From assembly GCA_041655055.1 (NCBI GenBank), contig JBBAGE010000006.1:1-34573 (forward strand): DNA of 34,573 bases. The letters are read 5' to 3'. The notes under the pieces are model-generated. The model was not told the DNA's origin. It did not search any database and saw only the letters and a list, made by a program, of their open reading frames with translations. The position numbers were made by a program, and so were the translations under genes. Positions 16,907 through 25,133 of this stretch are shown here, in pieces. The stretch is from JBBAGE01 sp041655055 (GTDB lineage: Bacteria > Pseudomonadota > Alphaproteobacteria > Rhodobacterales > Rhodobacteraceae). How positions within the stretch are numbered: the stretch's first letter is position 1; each line of letters opens with the position of its first letter.

Positions 16907-17762
16907 TACATTGACAGCGGGCCGGATTACCGGCCCGGCTCGGGGCGCGCTGAAATTCCGGCTTGATCGCTGGTTCGGCCATGCAGTTCTGATCGCGCTG
17001 GCGTTTTTGTGCCTTTTCCCGGTTTACTGGATGATCGTGACCTCGCTGCGCCCGGCCAATGAGATATTGGAAGGCAGCCTTTGGCCCAGCAACGCATCGC
17101 TTGATAATTACCGCTATGCGCTGGGCGCGATCCCGGTGCGCGCGATGCTGATCAACACCACGGTGATTTCGGTGGCGGTGACGGCGATTCAGCTTGTGAC
17201 CGGGTTGCTGGCGGCCTTTGCCTTTGTGCGCTGGCGCTTTGCGGGTGACAAGATCATCTATGCGCTGATGGTGCTGACATGGCTGGTGCCGTTGCAGGTG
17301 GTGATGATCCCCAACTATCTGCTGGTGGCGAAACTGGGGCTTTTGGCTAGTATCATAGCCCTGATCCTGCCGCATTTTGCCTCGGCGCTGGCGGTGATGC
17401 TGCTGGTGCAGGCGATGCGTTCCTTCCCGCGCGAAGTCATGGAGGCCGCACGGATGGATGGCGCCAGCAACTGGCGGCTGCTTTGGGAAATCATGGTGCC
17501 TAATATGCGCGGCACGATCGCATCGCTGGCGATCCTTGTGTTTATCTCGACCTGGAATGAATATTTCTGGCCGCTGCTGCTATCGCGCACGCCCGAAAAC
17601 AGCGTCGTGCAGATCGGCATCCAGATGTTCATGACCGCGGAGGGCACGCAATGGGGCCCGTTGATGGCGGCATCGACGATGGCCAGCCTGCCGATCCTGA
17701 TCCTCTATCTCGTTCTGCAACGGCAGGTCGTGCAATCCTTCCTCCAATCGGGGCTGAAATGA
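16896..17762 (+). CDS. ABC transporter permease, UgpE/MalG type
   Basis: The 288-residue inner-membrane protein has the first helix near residues 28-48 (LIALAFLCLFPVYWMIVTSL), the conserved YRYALG segment and the EAA loop EAARMDGASNWRLLWEIMVP near residue 183, almost the same as in its partner, as expected for a heterodimer sharing one ATPase. A large part of the open frame before 16896 overlaps the upstream gene and is noncoding. The stop overlaps the start of the phosphatase gene by an ATGA junction. Confidence 0.92.
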   Translation: MTTDTLTAGRITGPARGALKFRLDRWFGHAVLIALAFLCLFPVYWMIVTSLRPANEILEGSLWPSNASLDNYRYALGAIPVRAMLINTTVISVAVTAIQLVTGLLAAFAFVRWRFAGDKIIYALMVLTWLVPLQVVMIPNYLLVAKLGLLASIIALILPHFASALAVMLLVQAMRSFPREVMEAARMDGASNWRLLWEIMVPNMRGTIASLAILVFISTWNEYFWPLLLSRTPENSVVQIGIQMFMTAEGTQWGPLMAASTMASLPILILYLVLQRQVVQSFLQSGLK

Positions 17763-18532
17763 TGAATATGCATATGACACGCCACCTGCCGTTCGACGGC
17801 ACTTATAACATCCGCGATCTGGGCGGCTACCGCGCGGGGGATCGCGAAACGCAATGGCGCGCGGTGCTGCGCGCCGACGGGTTGCACCGGATGTCGCCTG
17901 CGGGCGCGGGGGCCTTGGCCGAAACGGGGCTGAAAACCGTGATCGACCTGCGCCACAAGCACGAGGCCGAGGCCGCGCCCAATCCGTTTCAGGACAACGG
18001 CGATGTGCGTTACCTCAATATCCCGCTGTTTGCAGATCTCGCCCCCGGCGCGTCGCGGCGCGTTGGGGCGCAGGGGCAGGATGTGCTGCGCGCGCTTTAT
18101 ATCAGCGCCTTTGACGAACGCGGCAGCGTGATCCGCGACGTGTTATCCGCCATTGGCGAGGCCGAGGCGGGCGGCGTTTTATTTCACTGCACCGCTGGCA
18201 AGGATCGCACCGGGATCACCGCCGCGCTGGTGCTGGCCATCGCGGGGGTCGCGCGGGATCAGATCATTGATGATTACGCCACCACCGCCACGATGATCGC
18301 GCCGCTGGTCGAAGAGCTGGTGGGCGATGCCACCGCCAAGGGCTGGCCCGAGGCCGCGTATCGCGCCTATCTAGGCGCAGATCCGGCCACGATGGAGGGT
18401 GCGCTCGCGCATCTGGATACGCGCTATGGCGGTATCGGCGCCTATCTCGACCATATCGGCTTTTCGGCGGCTGACCGGCTGCGGATTGAAACCCGGCTGA
18501 TCGGCGATCAACCCCGGCAGGAGGCAGTGTAA
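17759..18532 (+). CDS. Tyrosine/dual-specificity-type phosphatase (PtpB-like, Y_phosphatase3 family)
   Basis: The 257-residue protein has the N-terminal NIRDLGGYR box (residues 17-25) and the P-loop HCTAGKDRTG with the nucleophile Cys144 and Arg150, both typical of the bacterial PtpB-like family. Members act on phosphotyrosine, phosphoinositides or other small phosphates. No signal peptide is seen. Sitting between permease and ATPase genes of an Ugp-like importer, it more likely dephosphorylates an imported metabolite than a protein. Starts MM at 17759 and 17762 are both possible; the first overlaps the permease stop by four bases. Its stop overlaps the next start by one base. Confidence 0.88.
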   Translation: MMNMHMTRHLPFDGTYNIRDLGGYRAGDRETQWRAVLRADGLHRMSPAGAGALAETGLKTVIDLRHKHEAEAAPNPFQDNGDVRYLNIPLFADLAPGASRRVGAQGQDVLRALYISAFDERGSVIRDVLSAIGEAEAGGVLFHCTAGKDRTGITAALVLAIAGVARDQIIDDYATTATMIAPLVEELVGDATAKGWPEAAYRAYLGADPATMEGALAHLDTRYGGIGAYLDHIGFSAADRLRIETRLIGDQPRQEAV

Positions 18533-19650
18533 TGGCGCGGCTGGAGATTGAGAACATCACCAAATCCTATGACGGTAATCAGGTGGTGCATGGCCTGAAT
18601 TTCGGGATCGAGGATGGCCAGTTTGTCGTCATCGTCGGCCCTTCGGGCTGTGGCAAATCCACGTTGCTGCGGATGATCGCGGGGCTGGAAACCATTACCG
18701 GCGGCGAATTGCGGATCGACGGGGCGCGGGTGAATGAAACCGAACCTGCCGATCGCGGCTGCGCCATGGTGTTTCAGAACTATGCGCTTTATCCGCATAT
18801 GACCGTGCGCGAAAACATGGGCTATCCGCTGAAAATCACCGGCCTGCCCAAGGATGCGCGCGAACAGCGGGTGCGCGAGGCGGCATCGATTCTGGCGCTG
18901 GATGATTACCTTGATCGCCGCCCCGCGCAGCTTTCGGGCGGGCAGCGCCAGCGGGTGGCGATGGGCCGCGCCATCGTGCGCGAACCCAAGGTGTTTCTGT
19001 TTGACGAGCCGCTGTCGAACCTCGATGCCAAGCTGCGGGTGCAGATGCGCATTGAAATCCGCCGTCTGCATAAACGCCTTGGCGCGACGTCGATCTTCGT
19101 GACCCATGATCAGGTCGAGGCGATGACGCTGGCCGACAAGCTGGTGGTGATGAACGGCGGCCATATCGAACAGGTGGGCCGGCCCGAAGATGTTTACCGG
19201 CGCCCGGCCTCGACCTTTGTGGCCAGTTTCATGGGCGCACCAGCGATGAACCTGTTTCCAGCGCGGATCGTCGATGACCGGCATGTCGCGCTTGAGGGGC
19301 TGCCCGATCATCTGGTGGCCTTTGAGGGCCGGGCGCCTGCGGGCATGCGCGATGTGATCCTCGGTATCCGCCCCGAGGATATCACCATCGCACCGGGCAA
19401 CGCTGGCAGTCTGCATGCCACGATCGATCTGGTCGAGGAACTGGGCAGCAGCCGGGTGGCCTATTGCACCACCGGCGGGGTGGAATTCGCGGTGATCCTG
19501 CCGGCCACCCATCCGGGGCGCGAACGCGCGGGCATTTCGCTCGATTTCCCGAAATCCGCGCTGCATTTCTTTGATTTCCAGTCCGGCAAGCGGCTCGGCC
19601 GGGGCGAAGAACCGGTCCGCACGGGGCAAAACCTCGCGGCCACGGCCTGA
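18532..19650 (+). CDS. ABC transporter ATPase, UgpC/MalK type
   Basis: The 372-residue ATPase has Walker A GPSGCGKST (about residue 37), Q-loop MVFQNYALYPH, signature LSGGQRQRVAMGR, Walker B VFLFDEPLSNLD, and H-loop THDQVEAMTL, followed by the TOBE regulatory domain (about residues 240-370, with LGIRPEDI). This architecture is the carbohydrate/glycerol-3-phosphate importer group. It ends the operon, before a strong terminator at 19661. Confidence 0.93.
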   Translation: MARLEIENITKSYDGNQVVHGLNFGIEDGQFVVIVGPSGCGKSTLLRMIAGLETITGGELRIDGARVNETEPADRGCAMVFQNYALYPHMTVRENMGYPLKITGLPKDAREQRVREAASILALDDYLDRRPAQLSGGQRQRVAMGRAIVREPKVFLFDEPLSNLDAKLRVQMRIEIRRLHKRLGATSIFVTHDQVEAMTLADKLVVMNGGHIEQVGRPEDVYRRPASTFVASFMGAPAMNLFPARIVDDRHVALEGLPDHLVAFEGRAPAGMRDVILGIRPEDITIAPGNAGSLHATIDLVEELGSSRVAYCTTGGVEFAVILPATHPGRERAGISLDFPKSALHFFDFQSGKRLGRGEEPVRTGQNLAATA

Positions 19651-19660
19651 TCATGCAGCC

Positions 19661-19686
19661 AGACCCCGGCTATCGGGCCGGGGTCT
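19661..19686. terminator. Bidirectional-looking terminator between the UgpC-like and TspO-like genes
   Basis: AGACCCCGGC and GCCGGGGTCT form a perfect ten-pair stem around a six-base loop, eleven bases after the ATPase stop. A short T-run follows on the plus strand. The stop codon of the convergent TspO-like gene lies in the loop-side of the stem, so it can serve both genes. Confidence 0.7.
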
Positions 19687-20389
19687 TTGCCCTGTCGGGG
19701 CTGATCCATCCGACCACGACCAGTGCTGCGATCCCGGCGGCACAGATCGCCACGATCACCCAATCACCCGCGGCGGCATTGGCGACGATCACCCCCAGCA
19801 AGGCCCAGCCCACCCCAAAGGTATAAGACCAGATGCGCGGGCGCGTCGCGGCCACCGTCAGCGCCACGGCCAGCACCACGAGGATCAGCGCGATCGCCGC
19901 CACGCGTGGGCCGGCGAGGCCATAGCCGGTCAACACGACCGAAACCGCCACCCCCGACGCCGCCGTCAGCCAGCCGGCATAAAGCCCCATCGGCAGCCAT
20001 GCGCGCCAATCCGGCCCCGCGCGGCGCATCGCCATGATCGCCGCCGCCGCCATTGGCACGATCATCGCTGTCGCGATCACCGGCGCGCGCAAGGCCGCCT
20101 CGATCCAGAAGATGCCGATCCCGAGGCTGATGCCCAGCGGCCATGCGGCGCGGCCCCAGCCGGGGCTTTGCGCGGGCCGCCAGACGGCCCAGCCCGCCCC
20201 CGCGATCAAAGCGATGTAAATCACCCCCCAGATCGAAAACGCCCAACCCACCGGCTGCGCTGGCCAGCGTTCGACCTGCACCGGAAAACTTTCGGGGTAA
20301 AACCCGCCAAATCCATCCGACACCAGGGGCGACGCGGCAAAGGCGATCGCCAGCACCAAAAGAGCCAGCCGTTTGATCCGTTCGTTCAT
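19670..20389 (-). CDS. TspO/MBR-like tryptophan-rich membrane protein
   Basis: The 239-residue protein is highly hydrophobic, with about seven segments from residue 9 on, and is rich in Trp (WAFSIWGVIYIALI near residue 48, and GLYAGWLTAASG near 138). Those motifs belong to the long form of the TspO/tryptophan-rich sensory family, which binds porphyrins or other hydrophobic ligands. The role here is unknown. GGAG precedes ATG 20389; the longer frame upstream is noncoding. It is divergent from yjdM. Confidence 0.78.
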   Translation of the reverse strand: MNERIKRLALLVLAIAFAASPLVSDGFGGFYPESFPVQVERWPAQPVGWAFSIWGVIYIALIAGAGWAVWRPAQSPGWGRAAWPLGISLGIGIFWIEAALRAPVIATAMIVPMAAAAIMAMRRAGPDWRAWLPMGLYAGWLTAASGVAVSVVLTGYGLAGPRVAAIALILVVLAVALTVAATRPRIWSYTFGVGWALLGVIVANAAAGDWVIVAICAAGIAALVVVGWISPDRAKTPAR

Positions 20390-20522
20390 GTTTACACTCC
20401 GCGATGGTGGCCTGCGGCCGTGCGGTTCAAACGCGGGCCGCGGATCGCGCGTTCCCAAGACCCAGTGCCTTGCCCGATGAAATGAGGCTGTCCTTATCCC
20501 CTTGTCAAGGCTATAGGGGGGT

Positions 20523-20876
20523 ATGAGCGATACACTTCCCCCATGCCCCGAATGCGGTTCCGCATATACATATGAGGCAGATCTTTTGCTGGCCTGCCCC
20601 GAATGCGGGCATGAATGGGCGCGCGATGCGGCGCCCGATACCGATGCCGATACCGGTGGCGTGGTGCGCGACAGTGTCGGCAACCTGTTGGCCGATGGCG
20701 ATAGCGTCACGGTGATCAAGGATCTCAAGCTCAAGGGGTCGTCCACGGTGGTCAAGGTGGGCACCAAGGTGCGCGGCATCCGGCTGGTGCCCGGCGATCA
20801 TGATATCGACTGCAAGATCCCCGGCATTGGCCAGATCGGGCTGAAATCACAATTCGTGAAAAAGATCACCGATTAG
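20523..20876 (+). CDS. yjdM: YjdM/PhnA-family zinc-ribbon protein
   Basis: The 117-residue protein opens with two CPEC knuckles (Cys 8, 11, 25 and 28), a zinc ribbon, followed by the C-terminal SH3-like barrel with VIKDLKLKGSS and KVGTKVRGIRLV. It matches YjdM (formerly PhnA), whose function is not established even though it was once linked to phosphonate metabolism. GGGGGG stands close before the start. The 3' end overlaps the convergent binding-protein gene by four bases. Confidence 0.9.
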   Translation: MSDTLPPCPECGSAYTYEADLLLACPECGHEWARDAAPDTDADTGGVVRDSVGNLLADGDSVTVIKDLKLKGSSTVVKVGTKVRGIRLVPGDHDIDCKIPGIGQIGLKSQFVKKITD

Positions 20877-21697
20877 CCGCCGGCCGTGCCGCGAAATTGA
20901 AATTCATCCATAAGATCGGCAATGGTGCCATCCTGGACCAGCACATCGATCGCCAGATCGATCTGGTTGCGCAAAAACGTATCGCGTGACGACACCAGCC
21001 CCGCGATCCGCACGATGGGTTCGGCCATCGGGTCAAACGCTATCAGCCGCACGGCTTCGGCATCGGGGTTGATATCGTGCAATTGCACAAGGCTCGGGTG
21101 CCACAGGATCATGCCCTCGATGCTGCCGTCGCTTAGCCGGCGCAGCATCAATTCGTGATCGGCATAGGGCAGGCGGCGCCAGCGGCGATTTTCCGGCTGG
21201 GTCAGTTGATAGGTAATCATCGCCCATTCGCCGGTGCTGCCGATCGCGGTGCCCAGCACCTTGTCAAAGGGGATATCGCCCAGACGCGCATAGGCCGGAT
21301 CGATCACCCCAAGCACAAAGGGCACGCTGGCATAGGCACGCGTCACCGTCGCCCATTCGGGAAAGGGCGAGGTGGGCAGCAGCGAGACCCCCATCAACAG
21401 ATCGCAGCTATTGGCCATCGCGATTTCAAGCTGTTCCAGGTAACCTTCGGCATTGATGGGAAAACCACCCGGGGCGCGCTGAAAGTTTGGCTCAAGGAAA
21501 AGCGAGGCGGCAATGGCCTCGGCCACGGCGATATCGAAATCGCGGATGACGCTGGCCTCATCGATGCAGACGCGGATCGCATCGCCCTGAATCGGGCGGC
21601 TGTGATCCAGCAGGCCCGGCGGCACCTGGGCACTTGCGGGCGCGGCAAGGGCGGCGCCCATCACCATGCAAAACATCCGAAACAGTGGTTTGATCAT
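20873..21697 (-). CDS. Quinoprotein-associated family-3 binding protein (MoxJ/XoxJ-like)
   Basis: This 274-residue protein has a signal peptide (residues 1-23, ending APASA) and the family-3 periplasmic binding fold: IRVCIDEASVIRDFDIAVAEAIAASL start, LLMGVSLLPTS and a hinge near DKVLGTAIGS. It lies 59 bases downstream of the PQQ alcohol dehydrogenase, behind a terminator-like stem. Family members next to such genes (MxaJ, XoxJ) are thought to help load or activate the dehydrogenase rather than bind an imported solute. The similarity call rests on fold and position, not on an alignment. Confidence 0.8.
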   Translation of the reverse strand: MIKPLFRMFCMVMGAALAAPASAQVPPGLLDHSRPIQGDAIRVCIDEASVIRDFDIAVAEAIAASLFLEPNFQRAPGGFPINAEGYLEQLEIAMANSCDLLMGVSLLPTSPFPEWATVTRAYASVPFVLGVIDPAYARLGDIPFDKVLGTAIGSTGEWAMITYQLTQPENRRWRRLPYADHELMLRRLSDGSIEGMILWHPSLVQLHDINPDAEAVRLIAFDPMAEPIVRIAGLVSSRDTFLRNQIDLAIDVLVQDGTIADLMDEFQFRGTAGG

Positions 21698-21715
21698 GTC
21701 ATCCCCGCAAACAGA

Positions 21716-21738
21716 AAAAGGGGCATTGCGCCCCTTTT
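21716..21738 (-). terminator. Rho-independent-type terminator after the PQQ dehydrogenase gene
   Basis: AAAAGGGGC and GCCCCTTTT form a perfect nine-pair stem with a five-base loop, followed by TTTTT on the minus strand. It lies between the dehydrogenase stop (21757) and the binding-protein start (21697), so the downstream gene is expressed by read-through or from its own promoter. Confidence 0.75.
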
Positions 21739-21756
21739 CCCGGGTTTATCAGTCGT

Positions 21757-23517
21757 TCAATTGGTCGCGCTGCCAATTTTATAGACAAAGATCGAGTTGC
21801 CCGCACCGCTGGGCAGCGGCACTTCGGGGAACATCGAGGCCGAGCTTGCCGCCGCGGCGCTATAGCCGGTGGGCACCACCAGATATTGCACGCCATCGAT
21901 GGCATAGGTCGTGGGCGCGCCACCCACCGGGGCGTTCAACCGCTGTTCCCAAAGCACTTCGCCGGATTCATCGTCAAAGGCCTTGATATAGCGGCCCGCA
22001 TCGCCGGCAAAGACCAGACCACCGGCAGTTGCCAGAACCGTGCTGGTCATCGAGGTGCGCTGGCGATGTTTCCACGCATCTTCGGGGGTGTCGGGGCTGA
22101 TGCCGATGGATTGCAGCAAGCCTGCCTCGGTGATGCCTTCGGGCAGAACGCGCGGGCCAAAGGTCATCGAGCCGGTAGCATTGCCCGCGGTGAATTCCGC
22201 CTGAATCGCGGTCACGTTGTTACACGCCTCGGTCAGGGGGACATAGAATTGCTCGGTCTTGGGGCTATAGGACGCCGCCTGCCACAATTTACCACCCGAA
22301 ACCGAGGGGCAGATCATGACCTGCTGGCCGATGGCCGTGGGCACCAGCTCTTCGTTGATGTGGACGGTGCCGTCATCGTCGATATGGGTGACCGAGTTTT
22401 GATAGATCGTATCCATCGACCACAGATATTCGCCGGTATCACGGTCAAGCGCAAAGGCGATGCCATTCTTGCCCGCAACGGTGACCAGCATGTGATGCAT
22501 TTCGCCGTCGATTTCCTGATCGATCAAGACCCGCTCAAACGGGCTGTCGAGATCCCAGTTGTCGCGCGGCAAATGCTGATAATACCATTTCAATTCGCCC
22601 GTATCGGCATCAAGCGCCAGGGTCGAGTTGGTATAAAGCGCATCGCCATCGCCCGAGCCGCGCACCAGTTCCGCATAGGGTGCGGGCATCCCGATTCCCC
22701 AGAACGTCAGATTGGTGCGCGGATCATAGGAACCCGTGGCCCACGGTGTGCCGCCCCAGCGGTTTTCCGGCGGCACATCACCCCAGGACGCATCGACCAG
22801 CGGGTTGTTGGGATCGTCGATCGTGTTGAAGCGCCACAATTCTTCGCCGTTTTCGGCATCATGCCCGGTGATGTAACAGGCGCCCGCCGTGCCGGTGATC
22901 GAACAGCCCGAGGTGGCGGCGATGATCTTGCCATTCACGACCAGCGGGCCGACCGTATAGGAATAGCCTTTGGAATAATCATTGACCTGACGTTCCCAGG
23001 CGACCTTGCCATCCACCGCATTCAGCGCCACGATTTTCGCATCAACCGTGGTCAGATATACCTTGTCATCATAAAGCGCGATCGAGTTTTTCTGGCGGCG
23101 CGATTGATAGATCTGATAGCCCCAGGTGCTTGAAATTTCCGGAAGCGGATGGCGATATTCCCAAATCAGATCGCCGGTCACCGCATCAAGCGCCTGAACG
23201 ATCGAATTGTTGGTTTGCAAGAACAAGATACCGTCATGCACCAATGCTGCAGTTTCCTGCAGGCCCAGATCGGCCATTGGCCAGGCCCATGCCAATTCCA
23301 GATCGCCGACATTATCCTTGTTCAGGATATCAAGCTGGCTGTAACCGTGGTTATCCACCGTTCCGCGCCACATCAGCCAATCCTCGGCCGGCGGATTCAG
23401 GATCATCTCATCGGTGACGGGGGTATATTCGCGGGTCGCCTGCGCCAAAGCGGATGTGCCCAGCAGCGAAGCCCCCGCAGCTAGCGCCAGAAAGGACGTT
23501 CTGAACGTGAAACTCAT
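21757..23517 (-). CDS. PQQ-dependent alcohol dehydrogenase (quinoprotein, methanol/ethanol family)
   Basis: The 586-residue periplasmic enzyme has a signal peptide cut after Ala25 (SALA/QA) and the eight-bladed propeller with W-docking-type repeats (for example DAENGEELWR, DADTGELKWYYQ). It oxidises an alcohol and passes electrons to a cytochrome c, probably the gene upstream. The catalytic region DNWDLD has Asp322 and also Asp324, the extra Asp two residues on that marks lanthanide-type enzymes. However, two expected metal ligands differ: GIGMP at 274-278 has Met277 where methanol dehydrogenases have Asn, and the GAEF-like Glu region reads SGCSITGTAGAC (203-214). No vicinal Cys pair is present. 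Start chosen for GGGAGAAAACC just ahead of ATG. Confidence 0.9.
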   Translation of the reverse strand: MSFTFRTSFLALAAGASLLGTSALAQATREYTPVTDEMILNPPAEDWLMWRGTVDNHGYSQLDILNKDNVGDLELAWAWPMADLGLQETAALVHDGILFLQTNNSIVQALDAVTGDLIWEYRHPLPEISSTWGYQIYQSRRQKNSIALYDDKVYLTTVDAKIVALNAVDGKVAWERQVNDYSKGYSYTVGPLVVNGKIIAATSGCSITGTAGACYITGHDAENGEELWRFNTIDDPNNPLVDASWGDVPPENRWGGTPWATGSYDPRTNLTFWGIGMPAPYAELVRGSGDGDALYTNSTLALDADTGELKWYYQHLPRDNWDLDSPFERVLIDQEIDGEMHHMLVTVAGKNGIAFALDRDTGEYLWSMDTIYQNSVTHIDDDGTVHINEELVPTAIGQQVMICPSVSGGKLWQAASYSPKTEQFYVPLTEACNNVTAIQAEFTAGNATGSMTFGPRVLPEGITEAGLLQSIGISPDTPEDAWKHRQRTSMTSTVLATAGGLVFAGDAGRYIKAFDDESGEVLWEQRLNAPVGGAPTTYAIDGVQYLVVPTGYSAAAASSASMFPEVPLPSGAGNSIFVYKIGSATN

Positions 23518-23547
23518 CGGTTTTCTCCCAAAATAGCAACGGAATCT

Positions 23548-23569
23548 GGGCATCTTTACGAAGATGCCC
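23548..23569 (-). other. Stem-loop between the cytochrome and PQQ dehydrogenase genes
   Basis: GGGCATCTT and AAGATGCCC form a perfect nine-pair stem with a four-base loop in the 57-base gap. It stands upstream of the dehydrogenase ribosome site and lacks a U-run, so a processing or mRNA-stabilising role fits better than termination. Confidence 0.6.
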
Positions 23570-23574
23570 GAATA

Positions 23575-24153
23575 TTACTCGACCGTGGGCAAGTCCTGAC
23601 CAAAGGTGAAGGCTTGCGGCAAAGCCGGTTCGGTTTGGACCGGTTCGCTGCCCGGTAGTTGCTGGCCCCAGGTAAATGCCTGCGGCAAGCCCGATGGGGC
23701 CACTTCCGGTTCCGGGGCATCCCCGCCGCCTGCCAGCCGCCCGGCGGTAATCTCATCCATCAGATTGATGTTCGCCATGACCACCGGATCGGGGGTCAGC
23801 ATGTCACCATCCGGAACGGCGCCATTGAAATCAAGAAGATAGGCGATGATATCGATATAGACCTGATCGCCCAGCTCGCCCGGCATCTGCGGGGGCATCG
23901 TGACCGAAATCATATCGAACAACCCCTCGACGGTGTTGAAATTATGCATCGTATCTTCGGTCAGACCCGGCGCATCGCCGCCTTCGAGTTGTGCGCCGTG
24001 GCACATGGCACATTGTGCGGTATATTGTGAACGGCCCGTAACGGCCTGTTCTTCGGTATAGGCGCTGGCCGGGGCCAGAGAGCCGGCAAAACCAAGGATG
24101 CCAAGCGCCATCCCCAATTTCAGTCGGTGTTTACGACTTTCAGAATTCTGCAT
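23575..24153 (-). CDS. Periplasmic cytochrome c of the PQQ dehydrogenase, with repeated tail
   Basis: The 192-residue protein has a signal peptide (to about residue 31, SAYTEEQ) and a mono-haem domain: CAMCH at 48-52 and VTMPPQMPG (axial Met near 86 or 90). It ends with a Pro-rich extension after residue 140 that contains two near-identical 12-residue copies, LPQAFTWGQQLP (156-167) and LPQAFTFGQDLP (178-189), 22 residues apart. It is the natural electron acceptor of the downstream quinoprotein. The tail is not part of the haem domain and may bind the dehydrogenase or a membrane oxidase; that is inference. The start is ATG 24153. Confidence 0.87.
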   Translation of the reverse strand: MQNSESRKHRLKLGMALGILGFAGSLAPASAYTEEQAVTGRSQYTAQCAMCHGAQLEGGDAPGLTEDTMHNFNTVEGLFDMISVTMPPQMPGELGDQVYIDIIAYLLDFNGAVPDGDMLTPDPVVMANINLMDEITAGRLAGGGDAPEPEVAPSGLPQAFTWGQQLPGSEPVQTEPALPQAFTFGQDLPTVE

Positions 24154-24181
24154 TGCACAACACGCCTCCCGTCGTTTGCCA

Positions 24182-24205
24182 GGCGTAATATGCATGAATT
24201 ATGCC
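24182..24205. promoter_or_regulatory. Operator-like inverted repeat in the cytochrome/PQQ-ADH leader
   Basis: GGCGTAAT and ATTATGCC (seven of eight bases match) flank ATGCATGA. It lies downstream of the promoter at 24233-24263 and upstream of the ATG at 24153. An alcohol- or lanthanide-responsive regulator is possible; none is coded nearby. Confidence 0.45.
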
Positions 24206-24232
24206 TGTTTCATGAATGCCTTGGTGACAGCC

Positions 24233-24263
24233 GCTATACTGGCTGCATGTGACATATTGTCAA
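24233..24263 (-). promoter_or_regulatory. Likely sigma70 promoter of the cytochrome/PQQ-ADH genes
   Basis: On the minus strand, TTGACA (24263-24258) and TATAGC (24238-24233) are 19 bases apart, with an A/T-rich stretch upstream. The -10 sits between CAGCC and GGCTG arms (24228-24245). The -35 is perfect, the -10 partial, and the spacing long. Confidence 0.5.
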
Positions 24264-24311
24264 TCACAAAAAATTGTTTTTTTTGAATATTTCTTGCTTT
24301 TTCAGCCTTGC

Positions 24312-25133
24312 TTAACCAGATTCCGGCTCACCCAGCGCATAGCGGTCACGAATTGCGCGCAACGTGCCATCATCGCGCATATCGCCGAATTGCTTGCGCA
24401 AGGCGCGGTGCAGGGATGAATCCCCTTTCCAACCACCAATCGCCAGCGAATAGCGCGGCAAATCGGGATGGGTCAGCCAGACGATATTCAAACCATCGGC
24501 AATGCGGGCCGCGGAAAATCGATCTGTAATACCGAAATCTATTGTATCATTCTCGATAGATTCGCGCAATTGCGCGGGCGCGCGTATCAGCGAAGTATCG
24601 ACATTTTCGGCACGCAACACCCGGCTTAGCGCCGTGCGGTCAAGCCCGCTGGCCCCGGGCAGAATGCCGACGCGGCTGCCTGCAAGCGCGGGCATATCGC
24701 CGGGCTTGGCGATCATGACCCAGCCGGTTTCAATATCGGTGGGAACCGTGTGTAAAAACCCGCGCGTTGCGGGTGTATCAATCACCCCGCCAGCCACCAA
24801 TTCACATTGGCTGCGGGTAATACCCCAATTGCGCGCATTGAAATCCGCGCCAATTGCCGGATTGCGATTGATCGAAAGCCGCAGGCCTAGCCGCGATGCC
24901 GCCTCGGCCAGCAATTCGATATCATATCCCGGTTGATTGGGATCGCTTGTCACCAATGGCGCCGCATCATATGGCGCGCAAACTTTCAAAATGCCGCTTT
25001 TGCGCAATTGCGATAGCGATGTATCGGACGGCAGAAAAGATGCGGCAAAGATGATCAGGGTAATCACCGCAATATTGATCAATCCCGGCCCCCAGCGGAA
25101 TGGTGATCCTGCAAGGCGGGCTTTGCCGTTCAT
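24312..25133 (-). CDS. Quinoprotein-associated family-3 binding protein, membrane-anchored
   Basis: The 273-residue protein has an N-terminal hydrophobic segment (about residues 16-33, LINIAVITLIIFAASF) without an obvious cleavage site, so it may stay anchored. It then carries the family-3 binding fold, with LKVCAPYDAAPLVTSD and GYDIELLAEAASRLG, then NWGITRSQCELVAGGV and the C-terminal hinge. Start 25133 overlaps the permease stop by four bases (ATGA). Together with the ABC-2 permease and ATPase it forms the transporter group seen near PQQ alcohol dehydrogenases. Whether it imports or exports is unresolved. Confidence 0.83.
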   Translation of the reverse strand: MNGKARLAGSPFRWGPGLINIAVITLIIFAASFLPSDTSLSQLRKSGILKVCAPYDAAPLVTSDPNQPGYDIELLAEAASRLGLRLSINRNPAIGADFNARNWGITRSQCELVAGGVIDTPATRGFLHTVPTDIETGWVMIAKPGDMPALAGSRVGILPGASGLDRTALSRVLRAENVDTSLIRAPAQLRESIENDTIDFGITDRFSAARIADGLNIVWLTHPDLPRYSLAIGGWKGDSSLHRALRKQFGDMRDDGTLRAIRDRYALGEPESG

